DNA of 17,121 nt from RGIG9379 sp031553005. Its GTDB lineage: Bacteria; Bacteroidota; Bacteroidia; Bacteroidales; Paludibacteraceae. This document shows, piece by piece, positions 7,277 through 14,464 of the stretch. Location of the stretch: the NCBI GenBank assembly GCA_031553005.1, contig JAVBMA010000055.1, positions 1 through 17,121 of the forward strand, given 5' to 3'. The notes beneath the pieces were generated by a model. The model searched no databases, had not been told where the DNA came from, and was given only the letters and a program-made list of their open reading frames with translations. The position numbers and the translations under genes were made by a program. How positions within the stretch are numbered: the stretch's first letter is position 1; every line of letters begins with the position of its first letter.

Positions 7277-8335
7277 TTAGGCAATTGTAATAGTGTTATC
7301 CAAATAAACATCTTGAATGGAATTTAGCAATTCAACACCTTCATTCATTGGTTTTTGAAATGCTTTTCTTCCGCTTATTAAGCCCATGCCACCGGCTCTT
7401 TTATTGATGATAGCTGTAATGACGGCATCTTTCAGGTCAGACTCTCCGTGCGACTCTCCGCCCGAGTTGATTAGTCCTATTCGGCCCATATAGCCGTTTG
7501 CAACCTGATAACGACACAAATCAACCGGATGCTCGGAGGTTAGTTGAGTATAGACTCTTTCATCAGTTTTTGAGAATTTCAAGGCTGTGAACCCGCCATT
7601 ATTGGTAGGTAATTTTTGTTTTACAATATCAGCCTTGATTGTTACTCCCAAATGATTTGCCTGACCTGTCAGATCTGCCGCCGTATGATAATCTATATTG
7701 TCTTTTTTGAAATTATTATTTCGCAGGTAACACCACAGTATGGTTACTAAACCTAATTCGTGTGCATATTCAAATGCTTCGGAAATTTCGACAATTTGCC
7801 TGTGGCTCTCTTGTGAACCGAAATAGATAGTTGCCCCGACTGCCGTAGCGCCCATATCCCAAGCCTCTTTTACCGTTCCGAAAAGTATCTGGTCGTATGT
7901 ATTCGGATAGCTCAACAGTTCGTTGTGGTTTATTTTGACGATAAATGGAATCTTATGTGCATATTTCCTTGCCACGGAGCCTAATACCCCGAAGGTAGAG
8001 GCAACCGCATTACAACCTCCTTCGATTGCCAGCTTTACGATATTTTCGGGATCGAAATAGAGTGGATTCGGAGCGAAAGAAGCTCCCGCAGTGTGTTCTA
8101 TTCCTTGGTCTACCGGTAAGATGGAAACATATCCTGTACCGCTCAACCGTCCATGTCGCAAAATCTTTTGCAAATTATTGATGGTTTGCAGATTCCTGTC
8201 GCTGTCCATCCATACCTTTTCAATGATGTCCGGCGAAGGAATGTGTAAAAGGGATTTGTCTATTGTTTTGCAGGTATGCCCGAGAAAATACTCTTCCTGA
8301 CTTCCTAATAGTTTTTTGATTTTTTCTGAATTCAT
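7277..8335 (-). CDS. fbaB: Class I fructose-bisphosphate aldolase (FbaB/DhnA type)
   Basis: I place the start at 8335 (MNSEKIKKLLGSQEEYFLGH), giving 352 residues. The open frame reaches 8359, but the eight extra residues (MFFRKNST) do not look like the family. It is a cytoplasmic glycolytic and gluconeogenic enzyme that cleaves fructose 1,6-bisphosphate through a lysine Schiff base. Motifs seen are ILPVDQGIEH (72-81), FVKINHNELL-type beta strands (about 131-141), the likely Schiff-base lysine K239 in KADIVKQKLP, and the phosphate-binding end with NSGGESHG (290-297) and AGGMGLISGRKAF (314-326). It closely resembles the Bacteroides class I aldolases. With PFP in the same window, two neighbouring glycolytic steps are present, but not in one operon. 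It converges with the DUF1232 gene. Confidence 0.93.
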   Translation of the reverse strand: MNSEKIKKLLGSQEEYFLGHTCKTIDKSLLHIPSPDIIEKVWMDSDRNLQTINNLQKILRHGRLSGTGYVSILPVDQGIEHTAGASFAPNPLYFDPENIVKLAIEGGCNAVASTFGVLGSVARKYAHKIPFIVKINHNELLSYPNTYDQILFGTVKEAWDMGATAVGATIYFGSQESHRQIVEISEAFEYAHELGLVTILWCYLRNNNFKKDNIDYHTAADLTGQANHLGVTIKADIVKQKLPTNNGGFTALKFSKTDERVYTQLTSEHPVDLCRYQVANGYMGRIGLINSGGESHGESDLKDAVITAIINKRAGGMGLISGRKAFQKPMNEGVELLNSIQDVYLDNTITIA

Positions 8336-8402
8336 AGTACTATTTTTTCTGAAGAACAAACGGTTAGTAAATATTGCTCATTGATTTAATGTTTTTTAGG
8401 TG

Positions 8403-8458
8403 ATGATTGGATGTTCAGATGAACAGATAATCAGATATTCCGAAGGACAGATGATTTT
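8403..8458. repeat. 8-nt-period array, single arm
   Basis: Clear octamers start at 8411 (atgttcag), 8419 (atgaacag), 8427 (ataatcag), 8435 (atattccg) and 8443 (aaggacag), with weaker ones on both sides (atgattgg at 8403, atgatttt at 8451). It is the same family as the dyads at 2345 and 9216 but lacks the reversed arm. Confidence 0.8.
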
Positions 8459-8530
8459 TAGTTCTTTAAAATATTTCTTGGTGTTTGTGTGCGGGGCTTT
8501 ATAATGCCAGATTTGGGTTTGTGAGAAAGA

Positions 8531-8550
8531 AGACGCGATGCATTGCGTCT
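8531..8550. repeat. Near-perfect 20-nt palindrome (agacgcgatg/cattgcgtct)
   Basis: The two 10-nt halves are reverse complements except for one pair, which would be a G-U wobble in RNA. It is followed by ctacgg. Palindromes of this gagacgc...gcgtctc form are, to my knowledge, dispersed in several bacterial genomes, cyanobacteria included. No T tract follows. Confidence 0.7.
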
Positions 8551-8571
8551 CTACGGATATTTATATTGTAA

Positions 8572-8599
8572 ATTCTTCATTCTTCATTTTTCATTCTTA
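8572..8599. repeat. 7-nt-period array, ATTCTTC family
   Basis: Four units: attcttc, attcttc, atttttc, attctta. On the minus strand each carries a stop codon (TGA or TAA) every 7 nt. It lies about 40 bases upstream of maf. The same words occur at 10330-10357. Confidence 0.8.
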
Positions 8600-8635
8600 A
8601 ATTTTATTTTCTTTCCTTTGTCGGAAAAATAAATT

Positions 8636-9211
8636 ATGCTTGAAAATTATCACATCATATTGGCGTCCAATTCGCCAAGAAGGCAAGAACTATTGAAAGG
8701 TTTGGAACTCGATTTTGAAGTAAAAACCATTCCGGACTTGGATGAGTCTTATCCGGAAACACTGAAAGGAGAGGAGATTCCTTTGTTTCTTGCAAGAAAA
8801 AAAGGATCGGCGTATACTTCTTTTATGCAGGATCGTGTGATGATTATTACAGCCGATACGATTGTTTGGTTTGAAGATAAAGTATTGGAAAAACCCACAG
8901 ACAGGGAAAATGCGATTGGAATGTTGCGGATGATGTCGGGAAATACCCATCAGGTTTTTACGGGAGTCTGTGTCAAAACGAACGAAAAAGAAGTCTCATT
9001 TTGTGTCGGGTCAGACGTGCGCTTTTCCCGTCTTACGGATGAAGAGATTGTTTATTATGTGGATAAATATAAACCTTATGACAAAGCCGGTTCGTATGGT
9101 GTACAGGAATGGATAGGTTATATTGGAGTGGAGCACATTAACGGCAGTTTTTATAATATTATGGGACTTCCGGTTCAAAGGCTTTATAATGAATTGAAAA
9201 TGTTTAGATAG
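8636..9211 (+). CDS. maf: Maf-family nucleotide pyrophosphatase
   Basis: A 191-residue protein of normal Maf length. It has the N-terminal signature LASNSPRRQELL (9-20), the catalytic region ITADTIVW with D74, K86 in VLEKPTD, and KAGSYGVQ (150-157) followed by EHINGSFYNIMGLPV (166-180). The KAGSYG-Q form is that of the YhdE/dTTP-UTP type. Such enzymes hydrolyse non-canonical or excess nucleoside triphosphates to monophosphates in the cytoplasm and are linked to septum control in some bacteria. The start at 8636 gives the usual N-terminus; no Shine-Dalgarno site is seen. It converges with the radical SAM gene, and the gap is filled by an octamer dyad beginning five bases after the stop codon. 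Confidence 0.93.
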   Translation: MLENYHIILASNSPRRQELLKGLELDFEVKTIPDLDESYPETLKGEEIPLFLARKKGSAYTSFMQDRVMIITADTIVWFEDKVLEKPTDRENAIGMLRMMSGNTHQVFTGVCVKTNEKEVSFCVGSDVRFSRLTDEEIVYYVDKYKPYDKAGSYGVQEWIGYIGVEHINGSFYNIMGLPVQRLYNELKMFR

Positions 9212-9215
9212 GAAG

Positions 9216-9292
9216 ATGTTCAGACATTCAGATAGACCGACATTCAGATGTTTTATCTATCTGAATGTCTGATAGTCTGAACATCTGATAAT
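9216..9292. repeat. 8-nt-period dyad array between convergent genes
   Basis: Left-arm octamers start at 9216 (atgttcag), 9224 (acattcag), 9232 (atagaccg) and 9240 (acattcag). After a 13-nt pivot, right-arm octamers start at 9261 (ctgaatgt), 9269 (ctgatagt), 9277 (ctgaacat) and 9285 (ctgataat). The longest perfect pairing is 16 bp, 9220-9235 with 9257-9272; a shifted register pairs 9240-9249 with 9259-9268. It fills the gap between the maf and radical SAM stop codons and may end transcription from both sides. Confidence 0.9.
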
Positions 9293-9296
9293 CTAT

Positions 9297-10301
9297 TTAC
9301 GAAATATCGTAATTCAGATTTTTCTTGTTCAGTTCTGAATTTTTTTTCCAGTGAAAGATATTTTTTAGAAGTTTCCGGGATAGTTTCTTTTTGCGGGCAT
9401 AACTTTCATAAGTATCGGTATTGTAATCAAAGTCGTCTTCCCAGCAGGTATTTGGCGAGATGTAGCAGTAAGTTGAATCTACAATAACGCTGTTTGTATT
9501 TTCGGAAGCGACCGAGATATCTGTTTTGGTAGGCGCTATGCAGGTTATGTTTCGTTCCGCACATTTCTCTTTTATCAATTGGATTGTTGTGTCATACATT
9601 TTCTCCAACTGTTCGTGGCTGAAATTGTCGTAAGCCGTATTTCCGGTTTTTTGTATTGGGCGCAGTTGCAGTATATCAATTTTTATTTTGTCGAAAGAAT
9701 CAAAAAAATCGTTTAGTTCGAGAATGTTATTCTCATTCATCGTATAATTGATCCGTATTTTAAAATCGGGAAATCTGTTTTTTGCGGCAGAAAGATATTC
9801 CAATGTTCGTCGGAAAGCATCATAGTTGCTGTTTGTCATGAAATATTCATACGTTTCCTTTTTTACACCATGCATGGAGAGAGTGATTTCGTTAAGTCCT
9901 CCCGAAATATATTCATGAATATCCTCTTCGGTCAGCAATATTCCGTTTGTTGTCAATGAGATATAAGGCACTTTGTGTTTTTTTGCCAATGAAATAAGCA
10001 GTGGTATTGATTTGGAACAAGTCGGTTCGGCTCCGCAGCCAATTTGAATTTTTAACGCCCTGTGGAATAAAGCTTTTGCTATTTTTTCAATATCGGCATC
10101 ATCCAGTTTTCCTTTCAGTGTTTTTCTTTTTTCTTCATCACTGAAATAACACATTTTGCAACGCAAATTACAACTTAGAACCGGATCAATGAATATTCCC
10201 AAATATCTTTTTCCGAAGATATGGAGCAGATAGATTCCCCATAATTTCAATGAAGGACTTTTTATTTTGTTGAAGTATTTCAGACTTTGATAAATGTTCA
10301 T
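9297..10301 (-). CDS. Radical SAM protein of unknown substrate
   Basis: A 334-residue protein with the radical SAM 4Fe-4S motif C44-x3-C48-x2-C51 in DPVLSCNLRCKMCYF. The SAM-binding GGE-like strand is replaced by GCGAEPT (88-94), and LTTNGILLTEED (117-128) and ITLSMHG (139-145) follow. Two cysteines near the C-terminus (C279, C286) could bind metal, but there is no full SPASM cluster. The class cleaves S-adenosylmethionine to start radical chemistry; the target cannot be read from the sequence. The N-terminal helix with FNKIKSPSLKLWGIYLLHIFGKR and the GAEPT motif resemble MoaA/PqqE-type peptide or small-molecule enzymes. It is the last gene of a likely wecA-like, patatin, radical SAM set, 40 bases after the patatin gene. 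Confidence 0.85.
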   Translation of the reverse strand: MNIYQSLKYFNKIKSPSLKLWGIYLLHIFGKRYLGIFIDPVLSCNLRCKMCYFSDEEKRKTLKGKLDDADIEKIAKALFHRALKIQIGCGAEPTCSKSIPLLISLAKKHKVPYISLTTNGILLTEEDIHEYISGGLNEITLSMHGVKKETYEYFMTNSNYDAFRRTLEYLSAAKNRFPDFKIRINYTMNENNILELNDFFDSFDKIKIDILQLRPIQKTGNTAYDNFSHEQLEKMYDTTIQLIKEKCAERNITCIAPTKTDISVASENTNSVIVDSTYCYISPNTCWEDDFDYNTDTYESYARKKKLSRKLLKNIFHWKKNSELNKKNLNYDIS

Positions 10302-10306
10302 TTTGG

Positions 10307-10330
10307 TTGAATGTCTAAATGTTTGAAAAA
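10307..10330. repeat. Diverged 8-nt-period units upstream of the radical SAM gene
   Basis: Three units (ttgaatgt, ctaaatgt, ttgaaaaa) match the right-arm words ctgaatgt and ctgaaaat of the octamer dyads with one or two changes each. They abut the heptad array at 10330. Confidence 0.55.
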
Positions 10331-10357
10331 TTCTTCACTCCTCATTCTTCACTCTTT
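10330..10357. repeat. 7-nt-period array across the end of the patatin gene
   Basis: Units attcttc, actcctc, attcttc, actcttt start at 10330, 10337, 10344 and 10351. On the minus strand TGA occurs every 7 nt, and the patatin stop codon (10342-10344) is one of these TGAs. The last residues of that protein (KSEE) come from the array. Confidence 0.85.
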
Positions 10358-11130
10358 TCTGTTGCATTAAAATCATGTTTTTTCAAAATTTTGTTAGCAG
10401 CATCATATCCTATCCGGAAAATAGTATCAGCCTTTGAAACGTCAAACATTCCGAATTTTTTAGCTTCGGTGGTTTCAATTACGATATCGCAATATGCTTT
10501 TTGTTGAATTGTATTTCCGTTGATAGCCAGATGAAAAGTCCGTTCTGCGACGTCGAGCAATCCCGTTGTACTCTCTTTGTGTGAAATCGGATTTACATGT
10601 ATTCCGATCACAGTCTCGCAATTTTCTTTTAAGACGGATGCTGGAAGATTGCAAAACATACCACCATCGACATAGAGTTTTCCGTCGATGTTGGTCGGAT
10701 TGAAAAATACGGGAACGCTTGCCGATGCTATAATGCAGCTAAGTAGTTCGCCCGATCTGAAATATACGTTTTTTCCTGCGTTCAATTCTGTTGCGTTGAC
10801 AATAAGCGGAATATTTAATTCTTCGAATGTTTTGGCACGCAACATGCTTCCGAGTTGGTTTTTAAACCTGTCGGTATTAGCGAGTCCGCCGTTCTTGGGT
10901 AAATTAAAGGATACCATTTGAAACAGGCTGCTTTTTTGAAAGAAATTATTGATTTCTTCAGTCGTATGTCCGTCGGCATACAAAGCCCCGATAATGGCCC
11001 CTACACTAACACCGGAGATCATGTCAATTTTTATTCCATACTCTTCCAGTGCTTTTAAAACTCCCAGATGGGCAATTCCTTTTGCCCCTCCGCCGCTTAA
11101 TGCTACACCGATTTTGTATTTTTTTGCCAT
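10342..11130 (-). CDS. Patatin-like phospholipase (RssA type)
   Basis: A 262-residue patatin-domain hydrolase. It has the oxyanion-hole motif SGGGAKG (12-18), the nucleophile motif GVSVG with S42, and the DGG motif with D155 (YVDGGMF), so the Ser-Asp dyad is complete. VPVFFNPTNIDGKLYVDGG is typical of the RssA-like bacterial group. Such enzymes hydrolyse lipid acyl esters; the real substrate is unknown. No signal peptide and no added barrel domain are seen, so it is probably cytoplasmic or bound to the inner face of the membrane, unlike the long outer-membrane patatins of Bacteroidetes. It lies 71 bases after the WecA-like gene and 40 before the radical SAM gene. Its stop codon is a unit of a heptad repeat. 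Confidence 0.9.
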   Translation of the reverse strand: MAKKYKIGVALSGGGAKGIAHLGVLKALEEYGIKIDMISGVSVGAIIGALYADGHTTEEINNFFQKSSLFQMVSFNLPKNGGLANTDRFKNQLGSMLRAKTFEELNIPLIVNATELNAGKNVYFRSGELLSCIIASASVPVFFNPTNIDGKLYVDGGMFCNLPASVLKENCETVIGIHVNPISHKESTTGLLDVAERTFHLAINGNTIQQKAYCDIVIETTEAKKFGMFDVSKADTIFRIGYDAANKILKKHDFNATEKSEE

Positions 11131-11201
11131 AACCCTGAATTAATATATATTTAAAGTGTCATTTTTTATTCTTAAAATTAGCAAATTAGACGATTAGTCA
11201 T

Positions 11202-12227
11202 TTACTTAAGATCTCTTCGTGTTTGCCTGACAAACGGAAAACGTTTTTCCGCCCAATAGGCATATCCGGAAAATAATAACAAAACTCCAATGACAACCGG
11301 AATAATGGCAGTTTCATTGCGCGAGGCATACCAGACAGCTACACAGATAACAATATTTATGCATTGCTGAATGAAAACAACTTGTTGGTGTGAAAATCCG
11401 GACAAGACCAACCGATGAAAGATTTGGTTTTTATGGGGAAGTAAAACATTTTCTTTGTAAATCATTCTTCTGATTAGCGTGTAAGTTGTATCGAAGAGGG
11501 CAACGCCGCAGACTAACAGCCATAAGAGAATAGAAATTTTATATTCATTCTGGAAATAAATCCCGAAAACAGCAAAATTAAATCCTAGAAATGTGCTGCC
11601 CGCATCACCCATAAATATTTTTGCCTTTTGCCAATTCCATACTAAAAATCCGCCAATACAAGGGATTAAAAAGATGAGAGGATTGGAGGGAACCAGAATT
11701 ATACTCATAAGGCAGATAGCGATGGATTCGCTGCCCAGATTACCGTCTAACCCGTCGTAAAAATTGAACAGATTGATAAACCAGAGGAATGCAATAAATG
11801 CCAATAGATTGATAATGAAAGGAGAATGCCAGACAAAAGTGCCAAAGTCAATATCGTTTAATCCTCCGAGGAAAAATATGGAAGTGACTGCTACGATTGC
11901 TTGGATAATAAGGCGTATCCACGGTGAAATTTGCCGGGCATCATCCCTTATTCCAACAAGGAATAATAATAATCCCGGTAATAATGCACAGAAAAGCTTT
12001 TCGGGCATCACGGTGGGGTAAAAAAAGAATAAAATTGAAATTGCAATGTACCAACAAGTGACAACGGCGATGCCTCCTCCCAATGGAGTTATTTTGGTAT
12101 GTGCGCTACGCGTATTAGGTTTGTCCAATAATCGTTTGGATATGGCCCACTTTCGAATCATCAGAGTGATTGACCAGGAAAAAATGAAAGCAAATATGAA
12201 GCGTAGCCAAAGCATACAGATTTTCAT
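11202..12227 (-). CDS. WecA/MraY-like glycosyl-1-phosphate transferase
   Basis: A 341-residue membrane protein with about ten hydrophobic segments. Family motifs: D95-D96 in VGIRDDARQIS, NLFNFYDGLDG (152-162), FMGDAGSTFLG (205-215), and the cytoplasmic histidine motif PHKNQIFHRL (264-273). These enzymes move a sugar-1-phosphate from a UDP-sugar to undecaprenyl phosphate on the inner face of the cytoplasmic membrane and so start O-antigen, capsule or similar glycans. TPLGGG at 47-52 matches the WecA/TagO/WbpL side better than MraY, and no other mur genes adjoin it. The sugar cannot be told. It starts a minus-strand set with the patatin and radical SAM genes. Upstream is a perfect TATATTTG box (12252-12259). 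Confidence 0.9.
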   Translation of the reverse strand: MKICMLWLRFIFAFIFSWSITLMIRKWAISKRLLDKPNTRSAHTKITPLGGGIAVVTCWYIAISILFFFYPTVMPEKLFCALLPGLLLFLVGIRDDARQISPWIRLIIQAIVAVTSIFFLGGLNDIDFGTFVWHSPFIINLLAFIAFLWFINLFNFYDGLDGNLGSESIAICLMSIILVPSNPLIFLIPCIGGFLVWNWQKAKIFMGDAGSTFLGFNFAVFGIYFQNEYKISILLWLLVCGVALFDTTYTLIRRMIYKENVLLPHKNQIFHRLVLSGFSHQQVVFIQQCINIVICVAVWYASRNETAIIPVVIGVLLLFSGYAYWAEKRFPFVRQTRRDLK

Positions 12228-12251
12228 TTCTTATGTTTACCGTGTGTTATG

Positions 12252-12259
12252 CAAATATA
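12252..12259 (-). promoter_or_regulatory. -7 box of the WecA-like gene
   Basis: The minus strand reads TATATTTG then CA, a full match to the Bacteroidetes consensus TAnnTTTG, 25 bases before the start codon. No TTG is found 19-21 nt upstream, so the -33 element is missing or diverged. Confidence 0.45.
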
Positions 12260-12413
12260 CGTAATTAATTCTATGCGGTGATTTTTTCGAATCGGGTGAT
12301 ATTGACTGATTGCTTAAAATTCAGTTTAATTTAATTATTTTTAAATGTTCGGCGCAGCGATTGGAAAATAATAAAGCTTACCCGCAATGTTCCCTCAAAC
12401 AAGAGAAAGTAAA

Positions 12414-12480
12414 TACAAAGAAGTAAAGGACGTAAAGGTTATCTTTTATTTTCTTTGTGTTCGTCGTTCCTTTGTGTTTA
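12414..12480. repeat. Imperfect inverted phrase repeat (caaagaa...ctttgtg)
   Basis: Words like acaaag, taaagga and cgtaaagg (12414-12438) are matched in reverse by ctttgtg, cgtcgttcc and tttgtg (12453-12476). Pairing is imperfect. It looks like a diverged relative of the other intergenic dyads, with a period of about 8-9 nt. Confidence 0.5.
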
Positions 12481-12506
12481 TTAATATTATGCATATCCAA
12501 TAAAAG

Positions 12507-12541
12507 AACAGGGATTTGCAATTAGTTTACAAATCCCTGTT
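12507..12541 (-). terminator. Terminator of pfp
   Basis: A 12-bp perfect stem (12507-12518 with 12530-12541) encloses an 11-nt loop, 45 bases downstream of the pfp stop codon. On the minus strand a T-rich stretch (ttcttttatt) follows. Confidence 0.75.
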
Positions 12542-12585
12542 TTCAATTTCATTTATGGAAATATATCTACTTTTCCAAATGTATT

Positions 12586-14202
12586 TTATTTACCTTGTTC
12601 CAACATTAGAGTTTGGGTAGTCTGGTCGCATACTTCAGTTGGTCCGAAATATTGAATAGGGCCCGGGTATACATAGCATGTGTTAAGCGACCAGTCTGCA
12701 CGGTTATCTGCCAATTTGCGGAATGGAGAGTCGTCCAGTTTAACCAATGCTTTTTGGATAACCGGTTTCATTGCACCGTGGCGACGTTCCATGTTCATCA
12801 TCATTGTTACCGGAACACCTCCAGCAATCCACTCTTCTGCCGGAGCAGTCGTATTGCGTATGGAAGACATATATCCTGTTTTTCCGCTGGCAATCAACAT
12901 AGCTGCATTAAACCCTAAAGAGTAGCAATAGTTTGCATCAAAGTTGGAAGGAGCAGCGCAACGGCCTTCATATCCGAAGAAATGTCCGAGACCGGAGAAT
13001 TTTCCTTTGTATGAACCTTCGGCTTTCATTTCAGCCAAACGTTTACCAACCATTTCGATTAATAATTTTTCTGTTTCGATTAGTGATACCTGAACGTTTC
13101 CATGAGGGTCACGGTCTAATGTCAACTGTTTGGCAATTGCTTCCGGAAGGCTGTTGTAAGCCTCTGCGCTGGCTTTTGATAATTTTGCAAGAGCAGTTTT
13201 AATATCACTTTCGTGAGCCAACAGATCATTTAATTCGGAAATAAGGACTTTCATTTCAGGAATAAATTCGATCAATCCTTCCGGAATCAAAACCACACCG
13301 AAATTATCACCTTTTGCAGCACGAGCAGCAACCGTATTGGCAATATCGTTTACGATTTGCGACAGCGTCATTTTTTTAGCTTCCACTTCTTCCGAAACGA
13401 TACAAACGTTAGGTTGGGTTTGTAATCCGCATTCCAATGCGATATGAGAAGCAGAACGTCCCATTAATTTAATAAAGTGCCAGTATTTTTTTGCAGAGTT
13501 GGCATCGCGCATGATGTTTCCGATCACTTCCGAGTAAACTTTACAAGCAGTATCGAATCCGAAAGATGTTTCAATCATTTCGTTTTTCAAGTCACCGTCG
13601 ATTGTTTTCGGGCATCCGATAACCTGAATACCTGTTTTTTTCTGAAAATAGTACTCAGCCAAAACGCATGCGTTTGTGTTTGAGTCGTCTCCACCAATGA
13701 TGATAAGAGCTTTGATACCTAATTTGTTACAGATTTCAACACCTTTATCAAATTGTTCTGTTTCTTCCAGTTTGGTACGTCCGGAACCGATGATGTCAAA
13801 TCCTCCTGTATTTCTGTATTCGTCGATAATATCGGCAGTCAATTCATTATACTTATGGTCGACCAATCCGCCGGGGCCACCCAAGAAACCATATAGTTTG
13901 CAATCCTTATTCAGGGATTTAAGCCCGTCGAAAATACCCGAAATAACATTGTGCCCGCCGGGAGCTTGTCCTCCGGACAAAATTACTCCGACGTTGATTG
14001 CCGGAAATTCCACTTTTTTATCTGTTGCTTCGAATGTAACCAAAGGCATTCCGTATGTGTTAGGGAATAGCTTTTTGATTTCTTCCTGATCTGCAACGGA
14101 TTGAGTTGCTTTTCCTTCTTTAAGAGCTACATTGCCTTTTAGCGCTTTCGGCATTTTAGGCTGATAGGTTGCTCTTGCGGTTTGCAATGCACTTTTTATC
14201 AT
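12586..14202 (-). CDS. pfp: PPi-dependent 6-phosphofructokinase, long form
   Basis: A 538-residue enzyme of the long (plant-beta-like) PFP group, which uses pyrophosphate in place of ATP for the reversible step between fructose 6-phosphate and fructose 1,6-bisphosphate. Seen: ILSGGQAPGGHN (74-85), the phosphate-binding IIGGDDSNTNA (168-178), catalytic PKTIDGDLKN (198-207) and MGRSASH (247-253). The second aspartate in GGDDS (D173), where ATP enzymes have glycine, and the lysine in PKTIDGD (K199) are the marks of PPi use. The length matches the family. The start at 14202 follows a good promoter (14255-14285). It is a single-gene unit with its own terminator. The aldolase for the next step is encoded elsewhere in the window. 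Confidence 0.95.
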   Translation of the reverse strand: MIKSALQTARATYQPKMPKALKGNVALKEGKATQSVADQEEIKKLFPNTYGMPLVTFEATDKKVEFPAINVGVILSGGQAPGGHNVISGIFDGLKSLNKDCKLYGFLGGPGGLVDHKYNELTADIIDEYRNTGGFDIIGSGRTKLEETEQFDKGVEICNKLGIKALIIIGGDDSNTNACVLAEYYFQKKTGIQVIGCPKTIDGDLKNEMIETSFGFDTACKVYSEVIGNIMRDANSAKKYWHFIKLMGRSASHIALECGLQTQPNVCIVSEEVEAKKMTLSQIVNDIANTVAARAAKGDNFGVVLIPEGLIEFIPEMKVLISELNDLLAHESDIKTALAKLSKASAEAYNSLPEAIAKQLTLDRDPHGNVQVSLIETEKLLIEMVGKRLAEMKAEGSYKGKFSGLGHFFGYEGRCAAPSNFDANYCYSLGFNAAMLIASGKTGYMSSIRNTTAPAEEWIAGGVPVTMMMNMERRHGAMKPVIQKALVKLDDSPFRKLADNRADWSLNTCYVYPGPIQYFGPTEVCDQTTQTLMLEQGK

Positions 14203-14254
14203 ATTAGTATTTAAAATTAGGTATGATTGAAATTGTTTTTGTGAAAAATTGCTG

Positions 14255-14285
14255 CAAATTTGGCAATTTTTTTTGGTAATATCAA
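14255..14285 (-). promoter_or_regulatory. Putative promoter of pfp
   Basis: On the minus strand TTG (14283-14285) is followed after exactly 20 nt by CAAATTTG then CA (14255-14262), one base from TAnnTTTG. It is about 53 bases upstream of the start codon. Confidence 0.5.
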
Positions 14286-14357
14286 GCTAATTCAAATTTT
14301 ATATGATGCGAAAAGAACAGAGCGCAAAGAAGAGGTTTTATAGCAGAATTTTTATGG

Positions 14358-14385
14358 AGTTAAAAGTTGAAAAGTGAAAGTTTGG
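14358..14385. repeat. 7-nt-period array, AGTTGAA family
   Basis: Units agttaaa, agttgaa, aagtgaa, agtttgg start at 14358, 14365, 14372 and 14379. TAA, TGA, TGA occur on the plus strand at 7-nt spacing. It is the reverse-complement form of the words at 6666-6707. Confidence 0.7.
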
Positions 14386-14464
14386 GAGCTTTGAATTGAA
14401 GGGATTTAATTTTTTTGTGATAAAATAGTCAAAGGGTTTTTCACCAACCACTTTTTAGTTCATT

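Larger units (their letters stand above)
8336..8635. other. Divergent gap between aldolase and maf, rich in repeats
   Basis: This 300-base gap holds three unrelated repeat types: octamers at 8403-8458, a 20-nt near-palindrome at 8531-8550 and heptads at 8572-8599. I found no convincing TAnnTTTG box; the best is TTCCTTTG at 8613-8620, one base off, with no matching upstream TTG. Confidence 0.6.
12228..12585. other. Intergenic region between pfp and the WecA-like gene
   Basis: This 358-base gap holds the putative -7 box of the WecA-like gene, a phrase-like repeat at 12414-12480 and the pfp terminator at 12507-12541. I see no gene in it. Confidence 0.6.

Noticed and set aside
8336..8359. Eight-residue extension of the aldolase
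   Set aside because: MFFRKNST does not match the family start; MNSEKIKKLLG at 8335 does.
2345..9292. CRISPR array
   Set aside because: Units are 7-9 nt with no spacers of usual length and no cas genes nearby.
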